A DNA stretch of 64,000 nucleotides from Kribbella sp. VKM Ac-2569 (GCF_004216905.1 NZ_SGXJ01000002.1:124001-188000), one strand, 5' to 3'. Positions 6,878 to 16,843 are shown, counted from the first letter of the stretch. The notes: generated by a model not told the origin, from the letters alone. A program made the numbers and translations.

Positions 6878-9800
6878 GTGGCCACCGAGCCATCAGACAC
6901 CAATCCCCTAGCAGCCTTCGGTGCGAACGAATGGCTGGTCGACGAGCTGTACGAGAAGTACCAGCAGGACCCGAACTCGGTGGATCCGGCGTGGTTGGAC
7001 TTCTTCAAGACGTACAAGCCAGGTGAAGCGACGCCGGTGAAGACCGCCCCGGCCGACGCTCCCCGACCGGACGCGGTGTCCGACAACAAGACCCCCGAGG
7101 CGCCGAGCCGCGGTACGGCGACGTCCGCGCCCGCCCAGAGCGCCCCCGCTGCCGCAGCCGCGGCGGCGACCCCGGCGACGGCGGCGACCCCGGCCGCCCA
7201 GGCCCCCACCAGCACCCCGGCCCCTGCGCACGCCGCTCCCGAAGCACAGCGTCCTCCTGCCAAGACGGCGGGCCCGACCGGAGGCACGGTGAACCAGCCG
7301 CCCAGCGCTCAGACCAAGCCCGCCCCCGCGACCAGCGCGGACTCCGAGCGGCTGATCCTGCGCGGCGCCCCGGCGCGGACTGCGCAGAACATGGAGACCA
7401 GCCTCACGGTCCCCACCGCGACCAGCGTTCGCCAGGTGCCGGTCAAGCTGCTGATCGACAACCGGATCGTCATCAACAACCACCTCAAGCGCGCCCGCGG
7501 CGGCAAGGTGTCCTTCACCCACCTGATCGGCTGGGCGCTGGTCAAGGCGCTGAAGACGCTGCCGGACATGAACGCGTCGTACGACGAGACCGACGGCAAG
7601 CCGACCCTGGTCCACCCGGCGCACATCAACCTCGGCCTGGCCATCGACATGCAGAAGCCGGACGGCACCCGGCAGCTGCTGGTGCCGTCGATCAAGGCGA
7701 CCGAGACGATGACGTTCGCCGACTTCTGGATGGCCTACGAGGACATCGTCCGCCGGGCCCGCGACAACAAGCTGGCGCTGCCGGACTTCCAGGGCACCAC
7801 GATCAGCCTGACCAACCCCGGCACGATCGGCACGCAGCACTCGGTGCCGCGGCTGATGACCGGCCAGGGCTGCATCATCGGCGTCGGCGCGATGGAGTAC
7901 CCGTCGGAGTACCAGGGCGCGGCTGAGGAGACGATGGCCAAGCTCGCGGTCAGCAAGGTGATGACGCTGACCTCGACGTACGACCACCGGATCATCCAGG
8001 GCGCCCAGTCGGGTGAGTTCCTGCGCCGGATCCACCAGCTGCTGCTCGGCGGCGAAGGCTTCTACGACGAGATCTTCCAGTCGCTGCGGATCCCCTACGA
8101 GCCGATCCGCTGGGCCGCCGACCTCCCGCACAGCCACGAGGAGGACATCAGCAAGCAGGCCCGGATCCTGGAGCTGATCCACGCGTTCCGGGTGCGCGGC
8201 CACATCATGGCCGACACCGACCCGCTGGAGTACAAGCAGCGCAGCCACCCGGACCTCGACGTCGCCACCCACGGCCTGACGCTGTGGGACCTGGACCGCG
8301 AGTTCGCCACCGGCTCGTTCGGCGGCAACGACCGGCGGTTCATGAAGCTCCGCGAGATCCTCGGCATCCTGCGCGACTCGTACTGCCGGACCACCGGTAT
8401 CGAGTACATGCACATCCAGGACCCCGAGCAGCGCAAGTGGATCCAGGAGCGGGTCGAGCGGCCGCACACCAAGCCGCCGCGCGAGGAGCAGCTGCGGATC
8501 CTGGCCAAGCTGAACGAGGCCGAGGCGTTCGAGACCTTCCTGCAGACCAAGTACGTCGGTCAGCGCCGCTTCTCGCTCGAGGGCGCGGAGACCACCATCC
8601 CGCTGCTCGACGAGATCTGCGAGGAGGCGGCCGGCGCCGGGCTGGACGAGGTCGCGATCGGCATGGCGCACCGCGGCCGGCTGAACGTGCTGGCGAACAT
8701 CGTCGGCAAGTCGTACGGCCAGATCTTCCGGGAGTTCGAGGGCAACATCGACCCCCGGACCGTGCAGGGCTCCGGTGACGTCAAGTACCACCTGGGCGCC
8801 GAGGGCGAGTTCGTCTCCGAGTTCGGCGACAAGATCAAGGTCTCGGTGGCGGCGAACCCGTCGCACCTGGAGACCGTCGACCCGGTGCTCGAGGGCATCG
8901 TCCGGGCCAAGCAGGACCTCCTGGACCGCGGCGCCGCGTTCCCGGTGCTGCCGCTGCTGGTGCACGGTGACGCGGCCTTCGCTGGCCAGGGCGTCGTGGC
9001 GGAGACGCTGAACCTGTCCCAGCTGCGCGGCTACCGGACCGGCGGCACGATCCACGTGATCGTGAACAACCAGGTCGGCTTCACCACCTCGCCGGCGTCG
9101 TCCCGCTCGTCGATGTACTCCACCGACGTGGCCCGGATGGTGCAGGCGCCGATCTTCCACGTGAACGGCGACGACCCCGAGGCCTGCATCCGGGTCGCGG
9201 ACCTCGCCTTCGAGTACCGGCAGGCGTTCAACAAGGACGTCGTCATCGACCTGGTCTGCTACCGCCGCCGCGGTCACAACGAGGGCGACGACCCGAGCTT
9301 CACCCAGCCGCTGATGTACGACCTGATCGAGCAGAAGCGCTCGGTCCGCAAGCTGTACACCGAGGCCCTGATCGGTCGTGGCGACATCACGATCGAAGAG
9401 GCCGAGCAGGCGATGCAGGACTTCCAGCAGCGGCTGGAGCGGGTGTTCGCCGAGGTCCGCGACGCGAAGAACGAGCCGGACACCCCGCCGCCGTACGTGA
9501 CCGCTCCGGAGTACCCGGACAAGCCGGACGGCCCCGACGCGACCGCGATCAGCCGTGAGGTGCTGAAGAAGATCGCCGACGCGTACACCACGCTGCCCGA
9601 CGGCTTCACCGTGCACCCGAAGGTGCAGCCGCAGCTGCAGCGCCGGGCGCATGCGATCACCGAGGGCCCGCTCGACTGGGCCAGCGCGGAGATGACCGCC
9701 TTCGGCTCGCTGCTGCTCGACGGCCGCCCGGTCCGGCTCGCCGGTCAGGACAGCCGCCGCGGCACATTCGTGCAGCGGTTCGCCGCCGTCATCGACCGGG

Positions 9801-10705
9801 TCAACGGGCAGGACCACGTCCCGCTGCAGCACCTGGACGAGGGCGGCCAGGGGAACTTCTACGTCTACGACTCGCTGCTCAGCGAGTACGCCGCACTCGG
9901 CTTCGAGTACGGGTACTCCGTGGCGCGGCCGGAGGCGCTGGTGCTGTGGGAGGCGCAGTTCGGCGACTTCGTGAACGGCGCCCAGTCGGTCATCGACGAG
10001 TACATCTCGTCCGGTGAGGCGAAGTGGGGCCAGAAGTCCGGCGTCGTACTGCTGCTGCCTCACGGCTACGAGGGCCAGGGCCCGGACCACACCTCGGCCC
10101 GGATCGAGCGGTTCCTGCAGCTGTGCGCCGAGGACGCGATGACCGTGGCGCAGCCGTCGACCCCGGCGTCGTACTTCCACCTGCTCCGCCGGCACACGCT
10201 CGGCGAGGAGCACGTCCCGATGATCGTCTTCACGCCGAAGCAGCTGCTGCGGCGCAAGGAGGCGGTGTCGCAGCCGGAGGAGCTGACCCATGGCACCTTC
10301 AAGCCGGTGCTCGGCGACGCCGAGGCCGAGGCGAGCGCGGCAGGAGTCGAGCGGGTGATCCTGGCCTCCGGCCGGATCGTGTACGACCTGCTCGCGGAGC
10401 GGAAGAAGGTCGAGGCGGACAAGATCAGCACCGCGATCCTCCGGGTCGAGCAGCTCTACCCGCTGCCCGCCGACGAGATCGTCGCCGAGCTGGCGAAGTA
10501 CCCGAATGCGACCGAGATCCGCTGGGTGCAGGACGAGCCGGCGAACCAGGGCCCGTGGCCGTTCATGGCGCTGAACCTGACCGAGCACCTGGGCGGCAAG
10601 CCGTTCTACCGGGTGTCCCGGCCGGCCATGTCCGCCCCGGCGGTCGGCTCGCACGGTGTGCACGGCACCGAGCAGGCGACGCTCCTGAAGCAGGCGTTCA
10701 GCTGA
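6878..10705 (+). CDS. kgd: Multifunctional 2-oxoglutarate metabolism enzyme (E1/E2 fusion)
   Basis: 1275 residues. Carries 2-oxoglutarate decarboxylase/dehydrogenase E1 activity (thiamine diphosphate) and a 2-oxoacid dehydrogenase acyltransferase (E2) catalytic domain in one chain, as in mycobacterial Kgd; it feeds succinyl-CoA or succinic semialdehyde into the TCA cycle. Order: short E1 N-terminal segment (1-45, [13 protein letters not shown]), Ala/Pro-rich linker (55-155), E2 catalytic core without a lipoyl domain (about 160-390), then E1 (about 400-1275) with [10 protein letters not shown] and [10 protein letters not shown]. Start is GTG with GGAAGAGG upstream. Followed 1 bp later by the DUF6104 gene. 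Confidence 0.97.
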   Translation: MATEPSDTNPLAAFGANEWLVDELYEKYQQDPNSVDPAWLDFFKTYKPGEATPVKTAPADAPRPDAVSDNKTPEAPSRGTATSAPAQSAPAAAAAAATPATAATPAAQAPTSTPAPAHAAPEAQRPPAKTAGPTGGTVNQPPSAQTKPAPATSADSERLILRGAPARTAQNMETSLTVPTATSVRQVPVKLLIDNRIVINNHLKRARGGKVSFTHLIGWALVKALKTLPDMNASYDETDGKPTLVHPAHINLGLAIDMQKPDGTRQLLVPSIKATETMTFADFWMAYEDIVRRARDNKLALPDFQGTTISLTNPGTIGTQHSVPRLMTGQGCIIGVGAMEYPSEYQGAAEETMAKLAVSKVMTLTSTYDHRIIQGAQSGEFLRRIHQLLLGGEGFYDEIFQSLRIPYEPIRWAADLPHSHEEDISKQARILELIHAFRVRGHIMADTDPLEYKQRSHPDLDVATHGLTLWDLDREFATGSFGGNDRRFMKLREILGILRDSYCRTTGIEYMHIQDPEQRKWIQERVERPHTKPPREEQLRILAKLNEAEAFETFLQTKYVGQRRFSLEGAETTIPLLDEICEEAAGAGLDEVAIGMAHRGRLNVLANIVGKSYGQIFREFEGNIDPRTVQGSGDVKYHLGAEGEFVSEFGDKIKVSVAANPSHLETVDPVLEGIVRAKQDLLDRGAAFPVLPLLVHGDAAFAGQGVVAETLNLSQLRGYRTGGTIHVIVNNQVGFTTSPASSRSSMYSTDVARMVQAPIFHVNGDDPEACIRVADLAFEYRQAFNKDVVIDLVCYRRRGHNEGDDPSFTQPLMYDLIEQKRSVRKLYTEALIGRGDITIEEAEQAMQDFQQRLERVFAEVRDAKNEPDTPPPYVTAPEYPDKPDGPDATAISREVLKKIADAYTTLPDGFTVHPKVQPQLQRRAHAITEGPLDWASAEMTAFGSLLLDGRPVRLAGQDSRRGTFVQRFAAVIDRVNGQDHVPLQHLDEGGQGNFYVYDSLLSEYAALGFEYGYSVARPEALVLWEAQFGDFVNGAQSVIDEYISSGEAKWGQKSGVVLLLPHGYEGQGPDHTSARIERFLQLCAEDAMTVAQPSTPASYFHLLRRHTLGEEHVPMIVFTPKQLLRRKEAVSQPEELTHGTFKPVLGDAEAEASAAGVERVILASGRIVYDLLAERKKVEADKISTAILRVEQLYPLPADEIVAELAKYPNATEIRWVQDEPANQGPWPFMALNLTEHLGGKPFYRVSRPAMSAPAVGSHGVHGTEQATLLKQAFS

Positions 10706-10706
10706 C

Positions 10707-10883
10707 GTGTACTTCACCGACCGCGGGATCGAGGAGCTCGAGAAGCGGCGTGGCGAGGAAGATGTCACGCTCGCTTTCGTGGCCGAGCGGCTGCGCGAGT
10801 TCGTCGACCTGAACCCGGAGTTCGAGACGCCGATCGAGCGGTTCGCCACCTGGCTCGCCCGCTTGGACGACGAGGACGACTGA
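10707..10883 (+). CDS. DUF6104 small protein
   Basis: 58 residues, GTG start at 10707, one base after the kgd stop. The sequence opens MYFTDRGIEELEKRRG and has a Glu/Asp-rich, helical remainder ending LARLDDEDD. This short family commonly follows kgd in actinobacteria, suggesting a linked role, perhaps in 2-oxoglutarate dehydrogenase complex control; function is unknown. Confidence 0.85.
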   Translation: MYFTDRGIEELEKRRGEEDVTLAFVAERLREFVDLNPEFETPIERFATWLARLDDEDD

Positions 10884-10900
10884 TCCTCTAGCCTGAGTGA

Positions 10901-11620
10901 ATGCCCTTCGCCTCCCAGCCCGTACGACGGGTTGCCGCGGCGGAGGGCATTCGCGCGTCCGGACACTGGCCGCACACGATCCCCGCCGTCCGCCAACTGC
11001 TGACGGACGGCCTGGACCTCGACCCCGGCGTCACGTTCCTGGTCGGCGAGAACGGCGCCGGCAAGTCCACCCTGGTCGAGGCGATCGCCATCGCGTTCGG
11101 GATGTCCCCGGAGGGCGGTTCCACCGGAGCCCGCCTCACCACCCGCGAGTCCGAGTCGCCACTGTCCCGCGACCTCACCCTCACGCGAGGTGCCGGGTCA
11201 GCCCGCTGGGGTTTCTTCCTGCGGGCCGAGACGATGCACGGCTACTACACCTACTTGGAGCAGAACCCGGGCATGCGTCCCGATCCACAGTTCCATGAGC
11301 TGAGCCACGGCGAAGGCTTCCTCGAACTCCTGCGCAGCCGCTTCGACAGCCCCGGGCTGTACTGCCTGGATGAGCCCGAATCCGCGCTGTCGTTCAGCTC
11401 CAGCTTGGCATTGGTGGGAGTGCTGAACGAGCTGACGGCAGGTGGGGCGCAGGTGCTGTGCGCGACCCACTCACCAGTCGTCTGCTCGTTGCCCGGCGCG
11501 GCGATCCTCGAGGTCGGCGAGTGGGGCATCCGGCGTACGACCTGGGAAGACCTAGAACTCGTCCAGAACTGGAAGGCCTACCTCCAGACACCCGAGCGCT
11601 ACCTGCGCCACGTGCTCTAG
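10901..11620 (+). CDS. AAA-family ATPase (ABC-type fold)
   Basis: 239 residues, cytosolic. Walker A GENGAGKST (about 50-58), a signature-like SHGEGF stretch, Walker B LYCLDEPESALS (about 150-161) and a switch motif ATHSP (about 188-192). It resembles stand-alone predicted ATPases of the COG3910 kind. It starts 17 bp after the DUF6104 gene and its stop overlaps the stop of the convergent arsR-type gene by 4 bp. Substrate unknown. Confidence 0.85.
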   Translation: MPFASQPVRRVAAAEGIRASGHWPHTIPAVRQLLTDGLDLDPGVTFLVGENGAGKSTLVEAIAIAFGMSPEGGSTGARLTTRESESPLSRDLTLTRGAGSARWGFFLRAETMHGYYTYLEQNPGMRPDPQFHELSHGEGFLELLRSRFDSPGLYCLDEPESALSFSSSLALVGVLNELTAGGAQVLCATHSPVVCSLPGAAILEVGEWGIRRTTWEDLELVQNWKAYLQTPERYLRHVL

Positions 11621-11967
11621 TTCGTGTGTGGCGGTCTCGTACGGCGGGGTGGGTCGGGGGCCAGGGTGCCGTCGGGGGCGATGTGTTCGAAGATCTGGTC
11701 GACGAGGTTCAGGACGTGGGGGTCGTCGACGGTGTAGATGTGGCGGCGGCCCTCGCGGCGTGCGGTGATGATCCCGGCCAGCCGGAGCTTGCCGAGGTGC
11801 TGGCTGGCGGTGGCGATACTGACGCCGACCCGCTCCGCCAGGGTGCCGACGTCGTACTCCCCCTGAGCGGCCAGCGACACCAGGTGCAGCCGGACCGGAG
11901 CGGAGAGCATGGCGAAGGTGCCCGCGGCGGAATCGAGCTGCGCCTTCGTCGGTTCAGGGTTGATCAT
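11617..11967 (-). CDS. ArsR-family winged-helix repressor
   Basis: 116 residues with an ArsR-type HTH (LAERVGVSIATASQHLGKLR) and wing (ITARREGRRHIYTV). No CxC metal motif in the recognition helix, so the inducer is uncertain. ATG at 11967 chosen because it gives the normal family length and clears the operator. It is divergent from a cation antiporter with a perfect 20-bp palindrome between them, so it probably represses itself and that transporter. Confidence 0.88.
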   Translation of the reverse strand: MINPEPTKAQLDSAAGTFAMLSAPVRLHLVSLAAQGEYDVGTLAERVGVSIATASQHLGKLRLAGIITARREGRRHIYTVDDPHVLNLVDQIFEHIAPDGTLAPDPPRRTRPPHTN

Positions 11968-12036
11968 CGCGCAGTCATTGTGACCGCTCAGGCGGTCTCC
12001 GGGCAGCCCGGCGTGCCGTGGTGAGGACGGTCTCAC

Positions 12037-12056
12037 ACTTTCGCAATTGCGAAAGT
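12037..12056. promoter_or_regulatory. Perfect 20-bp palindrome, probable ArsR operator
   Basis: ACTTTCGCAA followed by its exact inverse TTGCGAAAGT. It lies 70 bp ahead of the arsR-type start and 27 bp ahead of the antiporter start, the place expected for a shared operator. Confidence 0.75.
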
Positions 12057-12082
12057 ATCGAAACGGTGGCAGGCTGGAAGGC

Positions 12083-13321
12083 GTGTTCCGAGCTCTCCGC
12101 CCTGTTCTGTTGCTGCTCCTGGTGGCGATCCCCGCGGTCGTCCTCCGGGTCACCGGCACCCATCCCCCGGCGCTCGCCTCGATCCTGATCTTCGGTCTCG
12201 CCGTGGTCGCCGCATCGTTCGTGCTGGCCTGGGCGGCGGAAGCGGCGGAGATGGACATCTCGGGCGGTCTGGCGATCGCGCTACTCGCGGTCATCGCCGT
12301 ACTGCCGGAGTACGCCGTAGACCTGTACTTCGCGCACACCGCCGGCTCGAACCCGGAGTACGTGCAGTACGCCGCCGCCAACATGACCGGATCGAACCGG
12401 TTGCTGCTCGGCCTCGGCTGGTCCAGCGTCGTGCTGATCAGCCTGTACGTCGCTTCGCGGCGCAGCGGGCGCTCGGTCAAGGCGCTCGTACTGGAGACCG
12501 GGTACCGGCGTGAGCTGGGCTTCCTCGCTGTCGCCGGTGTGGTCGCGTTCGTGATCCCGGTGACCGGCGAGATCCACCTGTTCCTGGGAATCCTGCTGCT
12601 CGCGTTCTTCGCGTTCTACCTGTACCGGGCGGCGACGTCGGAGCACGACGACGAGCCGGACCTGATCGGACCGGCGGCGACGATCGGTGCGCTGCCTAAG
12701 CTTCACCGGCGGATCACCGTGACCGCGATGTTCCTGGTCTCGGCCGGGGTCATTCTGGCGGCGGCCGAGCCGTTCGCGGACTCGCTCGTCGCGGGCGGTC
12801 GCACGCTGGGGATCGACCAGTTCCTGCTGGTCCAGTGGCTGGCTCCGCTGGCGTCCGAGGCACCGGAGTTCATCGTGGCGCTGCTGTTCGCGTGGCGGGG
12901 CAAGGGCGCCGCGGCGCTGGGTCTGCTGATCTCGGCCAAGGTGAACCAGTGGACGCTGCTGATCGGGAGCCTGCCGATCGCCTACGGGGTCGGTGGCGGG
13001 GGTGCCGCGCTGCACCTGGACGGCCGGCAGGTCGAGGAGTTCCTGCTGACCGCCACGCAGACGCTGCTCGGCCTCGCGATCCTGCTGAACCTGCGCTTCC
13101 CGCGGTGGGCGGCGTGGACGTTGCTGGGTCTCTTCGCGATCCAGTTCGCCGTACCGGGTCAGACCGGGCGCTACGTGATCAGCGTGATCTACCTGGCGCT
13201 CGCGGTCGGCGCGGCGATCCACAACCGCAAGCAGCTGGTGCCGACGATCCTGGCCCCGTTCCGGCGTACCTCTGCAGAGCCCGTCGACGCGGAACGCGCC
13301 GACGAGCTCGTCAACGTCTAG
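12083..13321 (+). CDS. Calcium/cation antiporter (CaCA family, YrbG-like)
   Basis: 412 residues, about 10-11 membrane helices. The two inverted alpha repeats of the CaCA family are visible: an Ala-rich helix ending AVLPEYAVDLY followed by YAAANMTGSN, and APLASEAPEFIVALLF followed by SAKVNQWTLLIGS. The conserved Glu in each PE motif coordinates the cation. The GTG at 12083 is preferred; a possible upstream TTG at 12047 lies inside the palindromic operator. Likely exports Ca2+ or another cation for H+ or Na+, under the divergent ArsR protein. Confidence 0.85.
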   Translation: MFRALRPVLLLLLVAIPAVVLRVTGTHPPALASILIFGLAVVAASFVLAWAAEAAEMDISGGLAIALLAVIAVLPEYAVDLYFAHTAGSNPEYVQYAAANMTGSNRLLLGLGWSSVVLISLYVASRRSGRSVKALVLETGYRRELGFLAVAGVVAFVIPVTGEIHLFLGILLLAFFAFYLYRAATSEHDDEPDLIGPAATIGALPKLHRRITVTAMFLVSAGVILAAAEPFADSLVAGGRTLGIDQFLLVQWLAPLASEAPEFIVALLFAWRGKGAAALGLLISAKVNQWTLLIGSLPIAYGVGGGGAALHLDGRQVEEFLLTATQTLLGLAILLNLRFPRWAAWTLLGLFAIQFAVPGQTGRYVISVIYLALAVGAAIHNRKQLVPTILAPFRRTSAEPVDAERADELVNV

Positions 13322-13623
13322 CTGGCCTGCTGCTCTTCGATGATCGGGCGGGTACGGCGTTCCTGCGGGCCGGGGCGACCGCGGCGGCGGCCGGCGAGGA
13401 ACTTCTCGCCCGCGGCGGTGCCGGTGAACTTGGTCCGGCGGGCCCACTCCCGGCATTCCTCGATCACCGGGCACGACGTCAGGCAGATGGCCTGGGCCTT
13501 GCGCTGCTCCCACGTGCTGGCCGTCTCGTCGTACGACGGCGCCTGACCGACACACGCGGCCTTCACCATCCAGTTGTCGGCCGGGTCGACAATCACCGTC
13601 AAAGTGGGCCTCATGGGCTTCAT
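13318..13623 (-). CDS. Atypical WhiB-family iron-sulfur regulator
   Basis: 101 residues. Four cysteines in the WhiB spacing (C24, C47, C51, C57; C-x3-C-x5-C) would hold a [4Fe-4S] cluster. The usual G-[VI]-W-G-G turn is absent; the region reads KFTGTAAGEKFLAGRRRGRPG, with an RGRP core like the AT-hook of WhiB7. Its stop overlaps that of the convergent antiporter by 4 bp. Family assignment is good, the subgroup is not clear. Confidence 0.8.
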   Translation of the reverse strand: MKPMRPTLTVIVDPADNWMVKAACVGQAPSYDETASTWEQRKAQAICLTSCPVIEECREWARRTKFTGTAAGEKFLAGRRRGRPGPQERRTRPIIEEQQAS

Positions 13624-13693
13624 CGCTCCTCATCGATCAGGCGGATCGTAGGAACAGAGTGACCCCGTCGCGTTGCCCCGGTGCGACGCGAAT

Positions 13694-13727
13694 GTTTCAG
13701 CCGTGAAACGTCACACCGGTTCGGTGT
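13694..13727. promoter_or_regulatory. Two palindromes upstream of the atypical WhiB gene
   Basis: GTTTCA-GCCG-TGAAAC (13694-13709) and ACACCG-GTT-CGGTGT (13713-13727) stand side by side between the WhiB start (13623) and the GNAT stop (13747). They may be operators for the WhiB gene or a terminator for unrelated upstream transcription. Confidence 0.4.
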
Positions 13728-13746
13728 CACAGATGTGCCGCTGGCA

Positions 13747-14250
13747 CTATCTCCGGACCAGCCGGATCTCCCACAGGTCGAAGTACGGGTCGTGCTTGCC
13801 GACGCCGTCCGGCTCGAATCCGTGCCGGCGGTAGAACCGCTGCGCCCGCTCGTTCCCCTCGAAGACCCAGAGGAACGCCGGCTCCTTGCCGACGGCAACG
13901 TCGAACAGCCGGGCGCCCAGGCCGGTCTTCCAGAACGCCTGGCGGATGTAGATCGCCTCCAGCTCGAACGGCACCGGCGCGTCCTCGTCACGGCCGGGCC
14001 CGGTGCCGACGAAGCCGACCACCCGGTCCTGGATCGGCGCGGCAGGATCCGGGTTCAGGGCGATCCAGCGCGTGTCCCCCTCGCCCAGCCGGGTCGCCCA
14101 GCGCTCGGTACGGCGGTCGATGTCGGACGTCCGCTCGAGCAGGACGTCGGCCGCCACCAGATCGGCGTACGCCTCCCGCCAGCACAACAGATGACACCAC
14201 GCGCCGGCCTCGGCGTCCTCGACCGTGGCCGGCCTGATCTCGGGTTGCAT
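13747..14250 (-). CDS. GNAT N-acetyltransferase
   Basis: 167 residues. GNAT fold with the central strand LEAIYIRQAFWKTGLGARLF, which contains the acetyl-CoA pyrophosphate loop (Q-x-x-x-x-x-G-x-G), and the C-terminal NERAQRFYRRHGFEPDG motif. Acceptor unknown. Its ATG directly follows the stop of the oxidoreductase gene with no gap, so the two are translationally coupled. Confidence 0.85.
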   Translation of the reverse strand: MQPEIRPATVEDAEAGAWCHLLCWREAYADLVAADVLLERTSDIDRRTERWATRLGEGDTRWIALNPDPAAPIQDRVVGFVGTGPGRDEDAPVPFELEAIYIRQAFWKTGLGARLFDVAVGKEPAFLWVFEGNERAQRFYRRHGFEPDGVGKHDPYFDLWEIRLVRR

Positions 14251-15219
14251 TCAGACAGTAAAAACGATCTTGCCGAAGACGTCGCCCGCATTCATCTTCT
14301 CGAAGCCGGTGCGGGCCTCGGCGAGCGGCAGGACCGTGTCGATGTGTGGCGAGATCCCGGCGTTCGCCATGAACTGCACCAACTCGGCGAGCTCGGTCCG
14401 GGTGCCCATCGTCGAGCCCTGCACCCGGAGCTGCAGGAAGAAGATCCGGTTCAGCTCGGCCGACTTCGGCGCCTGGCCGCTGGTCGCGCCGGAGATCACC
14501 AGGGTGCCGCCCTGCTTCAGCGACTTGAGCGAGTGCGACCACGTCGCCTGCCCGACCGTCTCCATCACCGCGTCGACCCGCTCCGGAAGCCGCGCGCCGG
14601 ACTCGAACGCGTCGTGCGCCCCGATCTCGACCGCCTTGGCCCGCTTGCCCTCGTCCCGGCTGGTCGCCCACACCCGGATCCCGGCGGCCCGCGCCAGCGT
14701 GATCAGCGCCGTCGCGACACCACCACCCGCGCCCTGCACGAGGACCGTGTCACCCGGCTTCAGCCCCGACTGCGTGAACAGCATCCGGTACGCCGTCAGC
14801 CACGCCGTCGGCAGGCACGCAGCCTGCTCGAAACTCATCCCGGCCGGCTTCGGTACGACGTTCCGCGCCGGTACGGCGACCTTCTGTGCCAGCGTGCCCT
14901 GGTACCGCTCGCTCAGCAGCGACCGCTTCGGGTCGAGCGTCTCGTCGCCCTTCCACGCCGGGTCCGAGACCACCGCGTGCACGACGACCTCGTTCCCGTC
15001 CGGGTCCACACCCGCCGCGTCACACCCGAGGATCATCGGCAGACTCTGCTCGGCCAGCCCGACCCCCTTCAACGACCACAGATCGTGATGGTTGAGCGCA
15101 GTCGCCCGTACGTCGATCGTCACCCACCCCTCAGGCACCGTCGGATCGGGCCGCTCCCCCACCTCCAACGCGGCGATCGGGTTCTCGGCATCGAACTTGG
15201 CGGCATAAGCAGCAAGCAT
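14251..15219 (-). CDS. MDR-family zinc-independent alcohol dehydrogenase/quinone oxidoreductase
   Basis: 322 residues from the ATG at 15219 (MLAAYAAKFDAENP). GroES-like N-terminal domain with DLWSLKGVG, then a Rossmann fold with VLVQGAGGGVATALITLARAAG that binds NAD(P)H. The structural-zinc Cys cluster is absent. Family members reduce quinones or enones; substrate not known. Confidence 0.87.
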   Translation of the reverse strand: MLAAYAAKFDAENPIAALEVGERPDPTVPEGWVTIDVRATALNHHDLWSLKGVGLAEQSLPMILGCDAAGVDPDGNEVVVHAVVSDPAWKGDETLDPKRSLLSERYQGTLAQKVAVPARNVVPKPAGMSFEQAACLPTAWLTAYRMLFTQSGLKPGDTVLVQGAGGGVATALITLARAAGIRVWATSRDEGKRAKAVEIGAHDAFESGARLPERVDAVMETVGQATWSHSLKSLKQGGTLVISGATSGQAPKSAELNRIFFLQLRVQGSTMGTRTELAELVQFMANAGISPHIDTVLPLAEARTGFEKMNAGDVFGKIVFTV

Positions 15220-15300
15220 GCGAACCACCCTAGGCGGTGGTCCTTCTCCCATCAGTAACCGACCTCACCCCCACCTCACCCCCACCTCGCACCGCCGTGG

Positions 15301-15430
15301 GGGGCGCTGACGCCCCAAACCAGTTCGGGGAGGCTGCCTGCCCGGATCGGGCGGGCGATTCCCCCCAAACCAGTTCGGGGAGGCTGCCTGCCCGGATCGG
15401 GCGGGCGATGCTCCCCGAACTGGTTTGGGG
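15301..15430. repeat. Three evenly spaced copies of an 18-bp sequence forming nested hairpins
   Basis: The 18-mer CCCCAAACCAGTTCGGGG occurs at 15313-15330 and 15363-15380 and, inverted, at 15413-15430, each exactly 50 bp apart. The first two lie in a 47-bp direct repeat (15313-15359, 15363-15409) that holds its own hairpin, CTGCCCG-GAT-CGGGCGG. A small hairpin GGGGCG-CTGA-CGCCCC precedes (15301-15316). It sits just past the malic enzyme stop (15439, minus strand), so it probably acts as that gene's terminator, with one arm duplicated. Confidence 0.7.
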
Positions 15431-15438
15431 CGGGTCAG

Positions 15439-16638
15439 TCAGTCGCGGGCTACGCCGTCGGCTTGGGCGGCGCTGGCTACCGCGGCGGAGACCGCTGGGG
15501 CGACGCGCTCGTCGAAGGGGGACGGGATGATGTAGTCGGGGCGGAGGTCCAACTCCGAGATCAGGCTTGCCAGGGCGTCGGCGGCGGCGAGTTTCATGCC
15601 TTCGGTGATGCGGGAGGCGTTCGCGTCGAAGGCGCCGCGGAAGATGCCGGGGAAGGCCAGGACGTTGTTGATCTGGTTCGGGAAGTCGGAGCGGCCGGTG
15701 GCGACCACGGCAGCGTGCCGGTGGGCGATGTCCGGGTGAACCTCGGGGTTCGGGTTGGCCAGCGCGAAGATCATCGCGTTGTCGGCCATCTGCGCGACGG
15801 CCTCCTCCGGGACGGTCCCGCCGGAGACGCCGAGGAACAGGTCCGCGCCCGCGAGCGCGTCGACCAGCCGGCCGGAGATCCCGCCGGTGTTGGTGTCCCG
15901 GGCGAGCGACAGCTTCACCGGGTTCAGGTCGGCACGGTCCTCGTGCAGCACACCCTTGCTGTCGACGACCGCGAGGTCGCCGACCCCTGCCTGCAGAAGG
16001 ATCCGGGCACACGCGACCCCGGCCGCACCCGCACCGGAGATCACCACGCGGATGTCCTCGATCGACTTGCCCGTGACTCGCAACGCGTTGCGGAGCGCGG
16101 CGAGTACGACGACCGCCGTACCGTGCTGGTCGTCGTGGAAGACCGGGATGTCCAGCCGCTCCTTCAGCCGGCGCTCGATCTCGAAGCAGCGCGGCGCGGA
16201 GATGTCCTCCAGGTTGATCCCGCCGAACGACGGCGCCATCCGCGCGACCGTGTCGACGAACTCGTCCACGTCGGTGCAGTCCAGCGCGATCGGCACCGAG
16301 TCGACGCCGCCGAACTCCTTGAACAGCAGCGCCTTGCCCTCCATCACCGGCAGCGACGCGGCCGGGCCGATGTCGCCGAGGCCGAGGACCGCGGTGCCGT
16401 CGGTGACGACCGCGACCACGTTCGACTTCCAGGTGTAGCGCCGGACCAGCGACGGGTCTTCGGCGATCGCGGTGCAGACCCGGGCGACGCCGGGGGTGTA
16501 CGCCTTCGACAGGTCGTCGGCATCCTTGACGTGGATCGAGGACGTGACCTCGATCTTGCCGCCGCGATGCAGTTCGAAAACGGCGTCACCGGCGTACTGA
16601 TCGGAGGGAATAGTGGGCTCAACAGCCTGGGCGACCAT
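15439..16638 (-). CDS. NAD(P)-dependent malic enzyme (short form)
   Basis: 399 residues. Oxidative decarboxylation of malate to pyruvate. N-terminal malic domain with the conserved SKAYTPGVARVC and VTDGTAVLGLGDIG, a metal-site stretch containing NLEDISAPRCFEIE, and an NAD-binding domain with VISGAGAAGVACARILL. Length fits the approx. 400-residue bacterial form with no phosphotransacetylase tail. ATG at 16638 has AAGGG upstream; longer in-frame starts lack this. Confidence 0.93.
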   Translation of the reverse strand: MVAQAVEPTIPSDQYAGDAVFELHRGGKIEVTSSIHVKDADDLSKAYTPGVARVCTAIAEDPSLVRRYTWKSNVVAVVTDGTAVLGLGDIGPAASLPVMEGKALLFKEFGGVDSVPIALDCTDVDEFVDTVARMAPSFGGINLEDISAPRCFEIERRLKERLDIPVFHDDQHGTAVVVLAALRNALRVTGKSIEDIRVVISGAGAAGVACARILLQAGVGDLAVVDSKGVLHEDRADLNPVKLSLARDTNTGGISGRLVDALAGADLFLGVSGGTVPEEAVAQMADNAMIFALANPNPEVHPDIAHRHAAVVATGRSDFPNQINNVLAFPGIFRGAFDANASRITEGMKLAAADALASLISELDLRPDYIIPSPFDERVAPAVSAAVASAAQADGVARD

Positions 16639-16843
16639 GCGGGGACCCTTCGGGGTAAATCGAGCGGAACGTGAGGTAGTGGGCGTCCGATGAGGGTGCG
16701 TCGAACGTCGCCGTTGCCAGGGGGTCACCCGTCTGTCGAGTAAACCACAGGCCCACTGGTCTGCTCTGTGAGGGCCACCACAGGAGCCCGCGACGGTGAC
16801 GATCGAGTCTCGTCGGGAGTCGACAGCCGACACGCGGTTGTTT

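Noticed and set aside
6908..10996. Very long open frame antisense to kgd (1362 codons)
   Set aside because: High-GC antisense frame; composition is Arg/Val/Leu-rich with no domain, and the sense strand encodes a clear Kgd.
13694..13709. GTTTCA-GCCG-TGAAAC as a ParB parS site
   Set aside because: The parS core is GTTTCACGTGAAAC with a two-base shorter centre; spacing here is wrong, and no parAB genes are near.
15301..15430. Repeats at 50-bp spacing as a CRISPR array
   Set aside because: Only two direct units with identical, not unique, intervening sequence, and no cas genes.
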